The position numbers and the translations under genes are program-made. A stretch of 64,000 bases of DNA from Ottowia thiooxydans DSM 14619. GTDB lineage: Bacteria > Pseudomonadota > Gammaproteobacteria > Burkholderiales > Burkholderiaceae_C. The stretch lies in contig NZ_AUGX01000020.1 of assembly GCF_000422885.1 (NCBI RefSeq), forward strand, positions 51,165 to 115,164. Reading direction: 5' to 3'. Each line of letters opens with the position of its first letter. Positions within the stretch are counted from its first letter, which is position 1. A model generated the notes under the pieces. It was not told where the DNA came from. It worked only from the letters and a program-made list of their open reading frames with translations, and did no database searches. Positions 42,463-51,473 of this stretch are shown piece by piece.

Positions 42463-44760
42463 ATGGCTGAAAATGAATCCATCGCGATGTTTCGCGATAG
42501 TGCGGCGGGCTTTCTAGGGGGCGTGGATCAGCGCCACCGCGTACGTGAGCTAGAAGCTGCGGGCGGCGGGTTTGATCGCGCCGTATGGAGTGAGATCGCG
42601 GAACTGGGGTGGCTATCCATTCTGGTGCCTGAGGCTGATGACGGCTTGGGTCTGGGAGTGCCTGAACTTGTCGCCATTACCGAAGAGGCTGGCCGGCATC
42701 TGTTGCCGGAGCCACTGGTGGATGCCGGTGTGCATCCCATCGCCTTGCTGGCACGTTTGCCTGCAGGCGGCTTGCGTGATCGTTTGCTTGCTGATTTGCA
42801 ATCTGGTGGCCTTGTGACGGGCGTGGCCTGGCAAGAGGGCGCTGGTGTATTGGATCCTGGTGAAAGCAACACTGCGGCCAGCGTGCAGGGCGATCAAGTG
42901 GTGCTCAAGGGACGCAAGGCGTTTGTGCGTCCTGGTATGGGGGCGGACGGCTGGATCGTATCTGCACAGTCTGAATCGTCTTTCGTCCTGTGCTGGGTGG
43001 CTGTGGGTGCTCCGGGGCTGCGGGTGGAAAATGATTGTGGTGTGGATGGTGGTGCCATTGCTACGCTGCATTTCGACAGTGCCGAGGGGCAGTTGATCGC
43101 GCAGGGCGAAGCCGTATTGAACGCGCTTTCGCAAGCCAACGAAATTGCACGCATTGCCCAAAGTGCCGAACTGGTGGGTATTGCGCGCCGCAGCCTGGAG
43201 TTGACACGGGATTACCTCAATACGCGGGTGCAGTTCGGAAAACCCATTGGCAGCTTTCAGGCCTTGCAGCATCGTTCGGTCGACGGCTTGATCCAGGTCG
43301 AGCTGGCCACGGCATGCCTGCGTGAAGGGGTGGCGGCGCTCACCGAGGCTAACCTTTCGGCCACTGCCAGCCGCATCAAGGCGCGCTGCGCATACGCCGC
43401 CACTGAGATGACGCGCATGGCCATACAGATGCATGGCGCCATCGGTACCACCAACGAATACGATGTAGGTTTGTATTTCAAGCGAGCCATGGCACTGGCC
43501 AGTCGCTGGGGAAATCCTGCGGCGCATCGCCGCCGCTGGCAGAAATTGACAGAACCCGCCGCTTTCCACGCGCTTGCAGCAGCTCCAAACGCCGCACCTG
43601 ATTTTTCGCCTGATCAGGATTGGCAAGCCATGCCGGAGGGGGAGTTCCGTACCTTGGTGCGCGCGCTCTTCGCGGCGCATTACCCCGAAGAGCGCAGACA
43701 CCTGCCGTATCGGCAGACCTGGGCGGAAAGCCGGGATTGGTACATGACGCTGTCGCGCCTGGGATGGTTGGCGCCTGCGTGGCCCAAGCAATACGGCGGC
43801 TTGGGTCTTCCGGCCGACAAGCTCATCGCCTATATTGAGGAGACCGAGGCCTGGGGTGTGGCGCGCTCGCCTGATCAAGGTCTGGTGATGATAGGGCCCA
43901 TTCTGATGCGCTTCGGCTCCGACGAGCAGCGCCAGCGTTTCCTGCCCAAGGTGCTGGCAGGCGAGCACGTCTGGACGCAAGGCTATTCCGAGCCCAATGC
44001 AGGCTCCGATCTTGCCGCCGTCCGCACGGAGGCCGTGTTGGATGGGGATCATTTCGTAGTCAACGGCCAGAAGACCTGGACCACCTACGGCAGCGATGGC
44101 ACTCACATGTTCATGCTGGTGCGCTCAGACAAAACCGTGAAGAAGCAGGCGGGCATCAGCTTCCTGCTGGTGGATCTGAAGTCGCCCGGCATTACCGTAC
44201 GACCCATCCGCAATCTCGCCGGCGAGCAGGAATTCTGCGAGGTCTTCTTTGATGACGTTCGGGTGCCGCGTGAAAACCTGGTGGGAGAGCTGAATCAGGG
44301 CTGGACCGTGGCCAAGGCCTTGCTGGGGTTCGAGCGTCTGTTCACCGGAAGTCCCAAGCATTCGCAGCACACCCTCCATCAAGTGGAAATGCTGGCTGCG
44401 CAGCGTGGGTTGCTGGACGACGCGGCTTTCGCGGCTCGCTTGGCAGAACTGCAGTTGGATACGGCCGATCTCGGCGCCGCCTACGCCGGGTTTGCGGAAA
44501 TTGCCAAACGGGGAGAGCCGATTCCGCCAACGATCTCCATGCTGAAGATATGGTCGACAGAAACCTACGAGCGCCTGGCACTCTTGCTGATCGAGTCAGC
44601 GCAGGACTATGGCGCGTTTCGAGACCATTGCCGTACCGGTGAGATTGATCTGCATGTGGTGTCGCCGCTATTTAACGCCATGAACGCCAAGATCTTTGCC
44701 GGTAGCAATGAAATCCAGCGAAACATTCTGGCCAAGACCGTGCTGGAACTTCCCGCCTGA
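42463..44760 (+). CDS. double-domain acyl-CoA dehydrogenase fusion
   Basis: 765 aa, about twice the normal length. Domain 1 (about 1-365) resembles the smaller partner of heteromeric acyl-CoA dehydrogenases (SAELVGIARRSLELTRDYLNTRVQFGKPIGSFQ in parts, ending QMHGAIGTTNEYDVGLY). Domain 2 (about 380-765) carries PKQYGGLGLP, YSEPNAGSDLAAVRTEA and the C-terminal FAGSNEIQRNILA. Mycobacterial steroid-side-chain dehydrogenases use two such subunits as alpha2beta2; here both are on one chain. Expected role: oxidation of a branched or cyclic acyl-CoA. The substrate is unknown. Confidence 0.88.
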   Translation: MAENESIAMFRDSAAGFLGGVDQRHRVRELEAAGGGFDRAVWSEIAELGWLSILVPEADDGLGLGVPELVAITEEAGRHLLPEPLVDAGVHPIALLARLPAGGLRDRLLADLQSGGLVTGVAWQEGAGVLDPGESNTAASVQGDQVVLKGRKAFVRPGMGADGWIVSAQSESSFVLCWVAVGAPGLRVENDCGVDGGAIATLHFDSAEGQLIAQGEAVLNALSQANEIARIAQSAELVGIARRSLELTRDYLNTRVQFGKPIGSFQALQHRSVDGLIQVELATACLREGVAALTEANLSATASRIKARCAYAATEMTRMAIQMHGAIGTTNEYDVGLYFKRAMALASRWGNPAAHRRRWQKLTEPAAFHALAAAPNAAPDFSPDQDWQAMPEGEFRTLVRALFAAHYPEERRHLPYRQTWAESRDWYMTLSRLGWLAPAWPKQYGGLGLPADKLIAYIEETEAWGVARSPDQGLVMIGPILMRFGSDEQRQRFLPKVLAGEHVWTQGYSEPNAGSDLAAVRTEAVLDGDHFVVNGQKTWTTYGSDGTHMFMLVRSDKTVKKQAGISFLLVDLKSPGITVRPIRNLAGEQEFCEVFFDDVRVPRENLVGELNQGWTVAKALLGFERLFTGSPKHSQHTLHQVEMLAAQRGLLDDAAFAARLAELQLDTADLGAAYAGFAEIAKRGEPIPPTISMLKIWSTETYERLALLLIESAQDYGAFRDHCRTGEIDLHVVSPLFNAMNAKIFAGSNEIQRNILAKTVLELPA

Positions 44761-44790
44761 GTTCATGAACACGTTCTTCAAGGATCGAAC

Positions 44791-45249
44791 ATGTTGATTT
44801 TGCAAACTCCCGCTGATTTTCTTGATCACATCGGCCAGAAACTTGGTACCAGCGACTGGTTCACCATCGAGCAGCGCCACCTCGATGGCTTCGCCGAAGT
44901 GACCGGAGACGACTTCTGGATTCACGTGGACACGGAGCGGGCGGCGCGTGAGATGCCGCAAGGAAAAACCATCGCGCATGGCTTGTTCGTGCTGGCTCTG
45001 GTGCCTCGTTTGCAGCGCCAGATATTCCGTGTGGAACGCCGGGGCAAGGGCCTTAACTACGGCTCCGACCGTGTGCGCTACACCGCACCGGTTCCCGTAG
45101 GTTCGCGTGTGCGCCTGCATCAGAGCCTGCACGCCGCTGAGCGCGTAGGCGCAGGTACGCGCATCACCACCGCGTGTGAGTTCGAGATCGAAGGCCAGCA
45201 GCGCCCCGCTGTGGTCGCTCAGTTCATCTTGCTGCTGCAAGACGAGTGA
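44791..45249 (+). CDS. MaoC-family enoyl-CoA hydratase
   Basis: 152-aa hot-dog protein with the hydratase motif FAEVTGDDFWIHVDTERA (about 35-52; the D and H of the active site are present) and KTIAHGLFVLALVPRL. Follows the acyl-CoA dehydrogenase by 30 bases, so it should hydrate its enoyl-CoA product. Confidence 0.87.
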   Translation: MLILQTPADFLDHIGQKLGTSDWFTIEQRHLDGFAEVTGDDFWIHVDTERAAREMPQGKTIAHGLFVLALVPRLQRQIFRVERRGKGLNYGSDRVRYTAPVPVGSRVRLHQSLHAAERVGAGTRITTACEFEIEGQQRPAVVAQFILLLQDE

Positions 45250-45296
45250 GCATTTCCCATTTTTTAGTTTTTATCGCGTCAATAAGGAGACTTCAA

Positions 45297-46262
45297 ATGA
45301 AAAAACGTTCCCTGCTCATCATCGCTTCGGCCTTGCTGGCCGGCACCGCCATGCCCACAATGGCGCAGTCCAACTGGCCCGCCAAACCCATCCGCATCGT
45401 CGTGCCCTATCCGCCCGGAGGGCCTGTGGACCAGATCGCACGCGCCATTCAACAGCGCCTGGGTGAGGTGCTGGGGCAAAGCATTCTGGTGGATAACCGC
45501 TCCGGGGCCAGTGGCATCATTGGTATGGACGCAGCTATCAAGGCCGATCCGGATGGCTACACCTTCGGCTTTGGTGTGCCTGGTGGCATTACCGTTTTGC
45601 CGCATTTGCAAAAGATGCCTTACGACGTTAACGAAATCAACTACGTTTCGCTGGTCGCGCGCGTGCCACAGGTCATCACGGTGGGGCCTCAGGTTCCAGT
45701 GAACACCCTTAAGGAGTTGATCGCTCTGGGCAAAAAGGACGCAGGCAAGCTTAACTACGGGTCCGCAGGAAATGCAACTACGCCGCATCTTGGCGCTGCG
45801 CTGTTCGCCCAGGAGGCCGGCATCAATATGGTGCACATCGCATATAAAGGTGCTGCCCCGGCGGTAACCGGCTTGCTCGGCGGCGAAGTGCAGGTGCTGG
45901 CGGCTGACCTTCCCGCAGTGCGCGCCTTTACCGCGCGCGGCGTGAAGATTCTTGCTGTTTCCAGCGCACGCCGTTCTGAGTTGCTTCCAGACGTGCCCAG
46001 CACCGGAGAACTTGGCTTGCCAGAAGTGGTGGCGGAGTCGAACTACGGCATCATCGCGCCCAAAGGCCTGCCAGCACCTATCTTCGAGAAAATGCGCCAG
46101 GCACTCGTGACCACTCTCGCCACACCCGATGTGAAAAGCCGTCTGGCCGGTCTGGGCGCTGTCGCCATCAGCACCACTCCGGATGAGTATCGCAAGCTGA
46201 TGCAATCCGAGTCTGCCCGTTGGGGTGCGCTGGTCAAAAAAGCCGGTATCAAACTTGACTGA
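45297..46262 (+). CDS. Bug-family (TTT) periplasmic carboxylate receptor
   Basis: 321 aa from ATG 45297, which has AAGGAGA close upstream; the frame opens earlier (45246) inside the MaoC gene without homology. Signal peptide MKKRSLLIIASALLAG to TMAQ. Motifs: RIVVPYPPGGPVDQIAR, QSILVDNRSGASGIIGMD, PDGYTFGFG and HIAYKGAAPAVTGLLGGEV. It lies inside the catabolic operon, so uptake and degradation are transcribed together. Confidence 0.9.
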   Translation: MKKRSLLIIASALLAGTAMPTMAQSNWPAKPIRIVVPYPPGGPVDQIARAIQQRLGEVLGQSILVDNRSGASGIIGMDAAIKADPDGYTFGFGVPGGITVLPHLQKMPYDVNEINYVSLVARVPQVITVGPQVPVNTLKELIALGKKDAGKLNYGSAGNATTPHLGAALFAQEAGINMVHIAYKGAAPAVTGLLGGEVQVLAADLPAVRAFTARGVKILAVSSARRSELLPDVPSTGELGLPEVVAESNYGIIAPKGLPAPIFEKMRQALVTTLATPDVKSRLAGLGAVAISTTPDEYRKLMQSESARWGALVKKAGIKLD

Positions 46263-47241
46263 CCATCGCCACGGGCAACTGAATGTTGCCGTTCTGGACG
46301 ACTACCAGCAACTGGCGGTAGATCTTCCAGTGTGGAATGCCTTACCCGAGAGGGTACGGGTGCAGGCATTCGCCACGCCCGCCGCCGATGAGGACGAGTT
46401 GGTGCGGCGCCTGGAGCCTTTTCAGGTGGTCGTTGCCATGCGCGAGCGCACCGCGTTTCCTGCACGCGTAATCGAGCGCTTACCCCAACTGCGGCTGCTG
46501 GCCAGCACGGGCTTGCGCAATGCTTCGATTGATCTCGAAGCCTGCAAGCGCCAAGGTGTCTTGGTCAGCGGATCCCGTGGAGCACGCAACGGGCGTACCA
46601 GCACGTCTGAGACAGCCTTGGCACTGATCCTCGCGCTAGCCAAGCAGATCGTGCCATCCCATCAGGCCTTGCTTGAGGGGCGTTGGCAGCCCAGGCTAGC
46701 GTCCAGCGTGGCCGGTCGTGTGCTGGGCCTTGCCGGCCTGGGAAATATTGGTGCACAGATGGCGCAACTCGGCCGCGCCTTAGGCATGGAAGTCATCGCG
46801 TGGAGCCCCAATCTCACGGCAGATCGAGCCGCCGAGCATGGCGCCCGCGCAGTGAGCTGTGATGAGCTGTTTCAGCAGTCAGACGTACTTTCCTTGCATC
46901 TGGTGCTCAGCGAACGCACGGCTGGACTTGTTTCAGCGGCCAGGCTGGCGCAAATGAAGCGTGAGGCCGTGCTCATCAATACGTCGCGCGCTGGGCTCGT
47001 CCAGGAGGAGGCACTTCTAGACGCCTTGCGTGAGCGGCGCATTGCTGGCGCGGGGCTGGATGTTTTCTGGCAGGAGCCGCTTCCAGCTTCGCATCCGCTG
47101 CTGAAAATGGAAAACGTCGTCCTGACGCCGCACCTGGGATATGCCACCTTGGAAAATTTCACCGCCTTCTATGCGGGGGTGGTGGAGAATATTCTTGCGT
47201 GGATTGAAGGGCGGCCAGTGTTGGCCCTGCAAACGTCCTGA
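46255..47241 (+). CDS. D-isomer-specific 2-hydroxyacid dehydrogenase
   Basis: About 328 aa. NAD-binding GLAGLGNIGAQMAQLGRAL (residues about 152-170); catalytic Arg in LINTSRAGLVQEEAL, Glu region near GLDVFWQEP, and His in LTPHLGYATL. The start is uncertain: TTG 46255 (overlapping the Bug stop by eight bases) or GTG 46225; no ATG fits. Reduces 2-oxo acids or oxidises D-2-hydroxy acids. The substrate is unknown. Confidence 0.82.
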   Translation: MTDHRHGQLNVAVLDDYQQLAVDLPVWNALPERVRVQAFATPAADEDELVRRLEPFQVVVAMRERTAFPARVIERLPQLRLLASTGLRNASIDLEACKRQGVLVSGSRGARNGRTSTSETALALILALAKQIVPSHQALLEGRWQPRLASSVAGRVLGLAGLGNIGAQMAQLGRALGMEVIAWSPNLTADRAAEHGARAVSCDELFQQSDVLSLHLVLSERTAGLVSAARLAQMKREAVLINTSRAGLVQEEALLDALRERRIAGAGLDVFWQEPLPASHPLLKMENVVLTPHLGYATLENFTAFYAGVVENILAWIEGRPVLALQTS

Positions 47242-47383
47242 ATGCCATGCCCCTGCAGCGCATACCAGTATTGCGGGAACGGTTCATGACTTGCCAGCAC
47301 CGCTCCCTCTAGACTGCAATCCAATCCTGAGGCTCCTTGCAGAAGGTGGCCCAGGTACTTCATAGAAAACCGAGACACTAGCC

Positions 47384-48160
47384 ATGAATGACCTGACCCA
47401 ACTCCAAGTCCAGATAGAAGACTTCGTCGCCACTCTTACGCTGAATTCACCGCCAGTCAATGCGCTGACGCGTGTGCTGAACGATGAACTCACGCTCGCT
47501 TTGGATCGCATCTCCGAGATGGATGAAGTGCGTGCCGTTGTTCTCACTGGCGCCGGAAAAGTGTTCTGTGCCGGCGCGGATCTCAAAGGCCGCAAGGATG
47601 TGATCAAAGGCCCTGGCGATCTGCCAGCGCACTCCCGTCGTACGCGCGAGTGCTTTCATGCCATCCGGGAATGCGCGAAGCCGGTGATTGTCGCCATTAA
47701 TGGCGCGGCTCTTGGTTCGGGCCTTGCCATGGCCGCGTCCAGCGATATTTTGGTGGCTTCAGAGAAAGCTACGCTGGGGATGCCGGAAGTTGACGTGGGC
47801 TTGCTGGGCGGTGGCAGGCATGCCATGCGCCTTTTCAGTCATTCACGGCTGCGCTTCATGGCGCTCACTGGCACGCGCATGGGCGGTGAGGAGCTTTACC
47901 GCCTGGGGATCGTCGAAGCCTGTGTACCTCCTGAAGAGTTGATGCCCAAAGCGTATTCAATCGCTCGCACCATTGCTTCCAAGAGCCCCGTGGCTACCCG
48001 GATGTTCAAGCACACGCTGAACGTGATTGAGGACATGAGCCTGCGCGATGGCTATCGCTACGAGCAGGATATGACCGCCCAGATCGCCAAGACGGATGAT
48101 GCCAAGGAAGCGCAAGCCGCGTTCGCCGAAAAACGCCCCCCCGTGTTCACTGGACGTTGA
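47384..48160 (+). CDS. enoyl-CoA hydratase/isomerase (crotonase) family protein
   Basis: 258-aa crotonase-fold protein. The oxyanion-hole motif GAGKVFCAGADLKGR (about 51-65) and AINGAALGSGLAMAASSDILVAS (about 105-127, family pattern) are present. The catalytic Glu of classical hydratases is plausible at MPEVDVG. Hydratase, isomerase or ring-opening hydrolase roles are all possible. 142-base gap upstream; the next gene's start is 26 bases downstream. Confidence 0.87.
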   Translation: MNDLTQLQVQIEDFVATLTLNSPPVNALTRVLNDELTLALDRISEMDEVRAVVLTGAGKVFCAGADLKGRKDVIKGPGDLPAHSRRTRECFHAIRECAKPVIVAINGAALGSGLAMAASSDILVASEKATLGMPEVDVGLLGGGRHAMRLFSHSRLRFMALTGTRMGGEELYRLGIVEACVPPEELMPKAYSIARTIASKSPVATRMFKHTLNVIEDMSLRDGYRYEQDMTAQIAKTDDAKEAQAAFAEKRPPVFTGR

Positions 48161-48186
48161 TTCTTTCTCTTCATCATCGGATTCTT

Positions 48187-48759
48187 ATGCCTCGCATTCC
48201 ACTATTCCCTGCTGAAGAGATGAGCGACGCCCAGCGTGCGGTGCTCGACAAGATCGTTTCCGGCCCTCGCGGGAAAATCCAAGGCCCGCTGCGCGCGGCT
48301 TTGCACAATGCCGAACTCGCCGAGAAGTGGCAGGCCATCGGTGCCATCCTGCGCTATGAGACATCCTTGCCTCCGCGCTTGTCAGAGCTCGCCATCCTGG
48401 TCACAGGCCGCGCGTGCCATTCGCCGTTCGAATGGTATGCCCACCGCATCGAAGCCGAAAAAGCAGGTATCGAGCTGGCCATTCTTGAAGCACTTCTGGC
48501 ACAGCAAGAGCCTCCTGGCATGTCGCAAGATGACGCCGTCATCTGGAAGTACGCCACTGAACTGAATCGTCACAAATCCGTTTCTGACGCCACGTACCAA
48601 GCTGTAGTGGAGCGCTTTGGAGTCCGTGCGGTGGTAGAGCTGACAGCGCTCGTCGGCTACTACACCTTGGTGGCCATGACGCTCAATTGCCACGAAATTC
48701 CCTTGCCCGAAGGCGTGGCCCCAGCCTTTGCGCTGCCGCAGGAAGGGGAGCTGACATGA
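48187..48759 (+). CDS. carboxymuconolactone decarboxylase (AhpD-like) family protein
   Basis: 190-aa helical protein, CMD pattern LPPRLSELAILVTGRACHSPFEWYAH (about 57-82, shown as family signature in parts). Only one Cys is present in the core, so it is not a CxxC peroxidase. ATG 48187 is preferred over TTG 48157, which overlaps the preceding stop. Its stop overlaps the amidohydrolase start as ATGA. Confidence 0.83.
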   Translation: MPRIPLFPAEEMSDAQRAVLDKIVSGPRGKIQGPLRAALHNAELAEKWQAIGAILRYETSLPPRLSELAILVTGRACHSPFEWYAHRIEAEKAGIELAILEALLAQQEPPGMSQDDAVIWKYATELNRHKSVSDATYQAVVERFGVRAVVELTALVGYYTLVAMTLNCHEIPLPEGVAPAFALPQEGELT

Positions 48760-49580
48760 CGACTGAGGAGCCCAGTTTGGGCGGCTGGGATTGCCACGCT
48801 CATCTGTTCGGGCCTTACGAGCGCTTCCCGCTTGCGGCCGATCGGAGCTACACCCCTCCAGAGGCCATGGAACCGCAATACATGGCCTTGTTGCGCCGCC
48901 TGGGTCTGCGCCATGGCGTGCTCGTGCACCCAAGTGCGTATGGAGATGATCACTCTCTGCTGCTTCATGCGCTGGCTGCACAGCCAACGTTGCGCGGTGT
49001 GGTGGTGGTGCGACCTGGCAGCCCGCTCCCGCTGAAGGGTTTGCGTGACCGCGGCGTGCGCGGGGCTCGTTTCAGTCATCGCAGCGGCGCTGGCACCAAT
49101 TTTTCGGGCAGCGCCTCGCTGGCCGATCTGCATGCACTGACCCCGGCACTGATGGATGCCGGCTTGCATGCCGAACTCTGGACCGATTGCAAGGCGCTTC
49201 CAGACATCGCAGACGACGTCCGCAAGCTGCCCATGCCTGTGGTAATTGATCATATGGGCGGTTTCGATGTCAAGGCCGGGCCTGATGAGCCGGGCTTTCG
49301 CGTGCTTTTGGAGCTGCTGGAAACCGGGCGCGTCTGGGTGAAGCTGTGCGCTTACCGCAACCTCTTGCAGGAGCCCGATTGGGAGGCGGGGCGTGTGTTC
49401 CAGAAGAAAATGGTCGAAGCCAACCCCGAACGGCTGCTGTGGGGCAGCGATTGGCCGCATCTGCGCGTCACGCCCACGCCGGATCCAGTGAAACTGCTGG
49501 ACATGTTCATGGATTGGAGCGGAAGCGACGCCGTCGTGAAGCAGGTTCTAACCCTTAATCCTGAGCGCCTTTATTCCTAA
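48756..49580 (+). CDS. amidohydrolase-superfamily lactonase (PDC-lactonase/LigI-like)
   Basis: 274-aa TIM-barrel hydrolase beginning GGWDCHAHLFGPYERFPLA, very like 2-pyrone-4,6-dicarboxylate lactonase, with HxH at about 14-16. Later RLLWGSDWPHLRVT near 226-239 supplies the closing metal/substrate residues. GGGAG precedes the ATG, which overlaps the CMD gene stop. It probably opens a lactone or enol-lactone in the pathway; the exact substrate is unknown. Confidence 0.85.
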   Translation: MTTEEPSLGGWDCHAHLFGPYERFPLAADRSYTPPEAMEPQYMALLRRLGLRHGVLVHPSAYGDDHSLLLHALAAQPTLRGVVVVRPGSPLPLKGLRDRGVRGARFSHRSGAGTNFSGSASLADLHALTPALMDAGLHAELWTDCKALPDIADDVRKLPMPVVIDHMGGFDVKAGPDEPGFRVLLELLETGRVWVKLCAYRNLLQEPDWEAGRVFQKKMVEANPERLLWGSDWPHLRVTPTPDPVKLLDMFMDWSGSDAVVKQVLTLNPERLYS

Positions 49581-49671
49581 GCCCAGACTTTTAGCCCTGG
49601 CCCTCAAGCCGCAAAGCTGCTATGCCGGCTATACCCTTGCTGCTAACCCTGTGCTCCGAAAGAATTGAACA

Positions 49672-50382
49672 ATGATGAACGATCCCAAGCAGGCCGCTGG
49701 CTCCACGAACAAAGATCGCTTTCAACTGGTTGACGGAGAAGCGCTGGACACCGAAACTGCCTATCGGCTGCTGGTGGGGTGCGTGGTGCCGCGGCCAATT
49801 GCCTGGATCACCACAGTCGATGAGCAAGGGCGCGTGAACGCAGCGCCTTTCAGCTCCTTCAACTATGTCGCGACCAGCCCGCCTATGCTGGCGGTCAACA
49901 TTGCTCTGCGGCCCGGTAGCGGGAACGTCAAAGATACATCCCGCAATATCGCCCTTACACGCGAATTTGTCGTGAACATCGCCACTGAAGACCAGATGGA
50001 CGTCATGCATCGCACGGCTCAGGAGTTTGGACCTGAAGTGAGCGAAACGGAAGCGCTGGGCATTGATTTGCTGCCCAGCAAACACGTGCGTGCACCACGC
50101 ATCGCGAATTCCCCGGTGCAGATGGAATGCAAGCTCGACCAGATAGTGACACTCGGGCGTGGCATCAACACGCTCTACATTGGCGAGGTGGTGGCCTTCC
50201 ATCTGGCAGACCGTGTTTATGACGGCCACCGCGTGAATTCCGAAGCTATGCGGCCTGTGGCCCGCTTGGGCGGTCCTTTCTATGCTGGTTTAGGGGAAAT
50301 TTTTCATCGCCCCATGCTGCAAAAACCACCGGGCGGAGAGGGCTGGGCCCCCATTAGTTCACAGAGCAACCCGTCATCCTGA
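49672..50382 (+). CDS. flavin reductase-like domain protein
   Basis: 236-aa FMN-binding split-barrel protein: GCVVPRPIAWITTVDEQGRVNAAPFSSFNYVATSPP (family region about 36-70, quoted in parts) and NIALTREFVVNIAT near 100. Members reduce flavin for partner monooxygenases or bind FMN directly. No monooxygenase partner lies in this operon. 91 bases after the amidohydrolase. Confidence 0.83.
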   Translation: MMNDPKQAAGSTNKDRFQLVDGEALDTETAYRLLVGCVVPRPIAWITTVDEQGRVNAAPFSSFNYVATSPPMLAVNIALRPGSGNVKDTSRNIALTREFVVNIATEDQMDVMHRTAQEFGPEVSETEALGIDLLPSKHVRAPRIANSPVQMECKLDQIVTLGRGINTLYIGEVVAFHLADRVYDGHRVNSEAMRPVARLGGPFYAGLGEIFHRPMLQKPPGGEGWAPISSQSNPSS

Positions 50383-50425
50383 TTCGCACGCCGGAATCGG
50401 TCATAACTTTAATATTGGAGACACC

Positions 50426-51415
50426 GTGGCCCATTTGCTAATCAAGTCCTTCGCTCGCCGCGCCTTGCTGCTGTCAGCAGTCTTTGCCGCGGTCCCTTTT
50501 GCACAAGCGCAGAGCGCCTGGCCGGCTCGGCCTGTCACGCTAGTTCATCCCTACGCGGCTGGGGGCCCGGCCGATGGGATGGCGCGAGCCTTGGGGCAGC
50601 AACTATCGAAGCGGCTTAACCAGAGCTTTATCGTAGAAGCCAAGGCAGGCGGGGCGGCCACCATTGGCACAGGCTTTGTGGCACGTGCCAAACCTGATGG
50701 CTACACCTTGTTGATCAGCACTTCAGCCGGTCATGTGGTGACGCCACTGATGCAGCGCATTCCCTACGACGGCATTGGAGACTTCTCCTTTATAGCTATT
50801 GTGGTGAGTCAACCCAACGTCCTCGTGGCTCACCCTTCGCTTCCCGTGAACGATCTGCAAGGCCTGATCACCTACGCGCGCCAGCATCCAGGAACGCTGA
50901 ACTACGCTTCCGCAGGCACGGGGGGCGCGACCCATCTCGGTGCGGAAGCATTTGCGCAGGCCGCGCAGATCCGAATGACGCATGTCCCTTATTCCGGTGC
51001 GGCTCCAGCCCTCAAAGATCTGCTGGGCGGTCAGGTGCAACTGGGCATGCTTAACTTTGCCGCAGTGAAGCCCTTTATCGATGATGGCCGAATGAAGGCC
51101 TTGGCTTACGGCGGTGCCAAGCGAAGCCCACAACTACCACAGGTGCCCACTATGGCAGAGCTCGGGTACGGCAATACGGCTACCGCCACTTGGTATAGCT
51201 TGGCTGCGCCCAAGGGAACGCCGCCAGAAGTGATTGAAACTTTGCGCAAGACTTTCGAAAGCGTGAGTGCCGATCCCGAATGGCAGAAGGTGCTGACCAC
51301 CCAAGGGGCTGAACAACTGCAGCTTTCACCGGCAGAAACCACGGCTTTCGTCCAGAAAGACAAGCAAGCCATGCAGCAACTACTCGGCACCCTGGGTTTG
51401 TTGGGGGATAAGTAA
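50426..51415 (+). CDS. Bug-family (TTT) periplasmic carboxylate receptor
   Basis: 329 aa, GTG start with TTGGAG upstream. Signal peptide to FAQAQ (about 28), then VTLVHPYAAGGPADGMAR, QSFIVEAKAGGAATIGTG, PDGYTLLISTS and HVPYSGAAPALKDLLGGQV. Second receptor within the same plus-strand series, so either two substrates are taken up or two stereoisomers are distinguished. Confidence 0.89.
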   Translation: MAHLLIKSFARRALLLSAVFAAVPFAQAQSAWPARPVTLVHPYAAGGPADGMARALGQQLSKRLNQSFIVEAKAGGAATIGTGFVARAKPDGYTLLISTSAGHVVTPLMQRIPYDGIGDFSFIAIVVSQPNVLVAHPSLPVNDLQGLITYARQHPGTLNYASAGTGGATHLGAEAFAQAAQIRMTHVPYSGAAPALKDLLGGQVQLGMLNFAAVKPFIDDGRMKALAYGGAKRSPQLPQVPTMAELGYGNTATATWYSLAAPKGTPPEVIETLRKTFESVSADPEWQKVLTTQGAEQLQLSPAETTAFVQKDKQAMQQLLGTLGLLGDK

Positions 51416-51473
51416 TCCCTTACGCCGAATTTCAACACTGTCTTTCGTATTTCTCCAAGACTCCCTTTTTCCT

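Noticed and set aside
42613..44106. 497-codon minus-strand open frame
   Set aside because: Antisense shadow of the double acyl-CoA dehydrogenase; no domain, no upstream ribosome-binding site.
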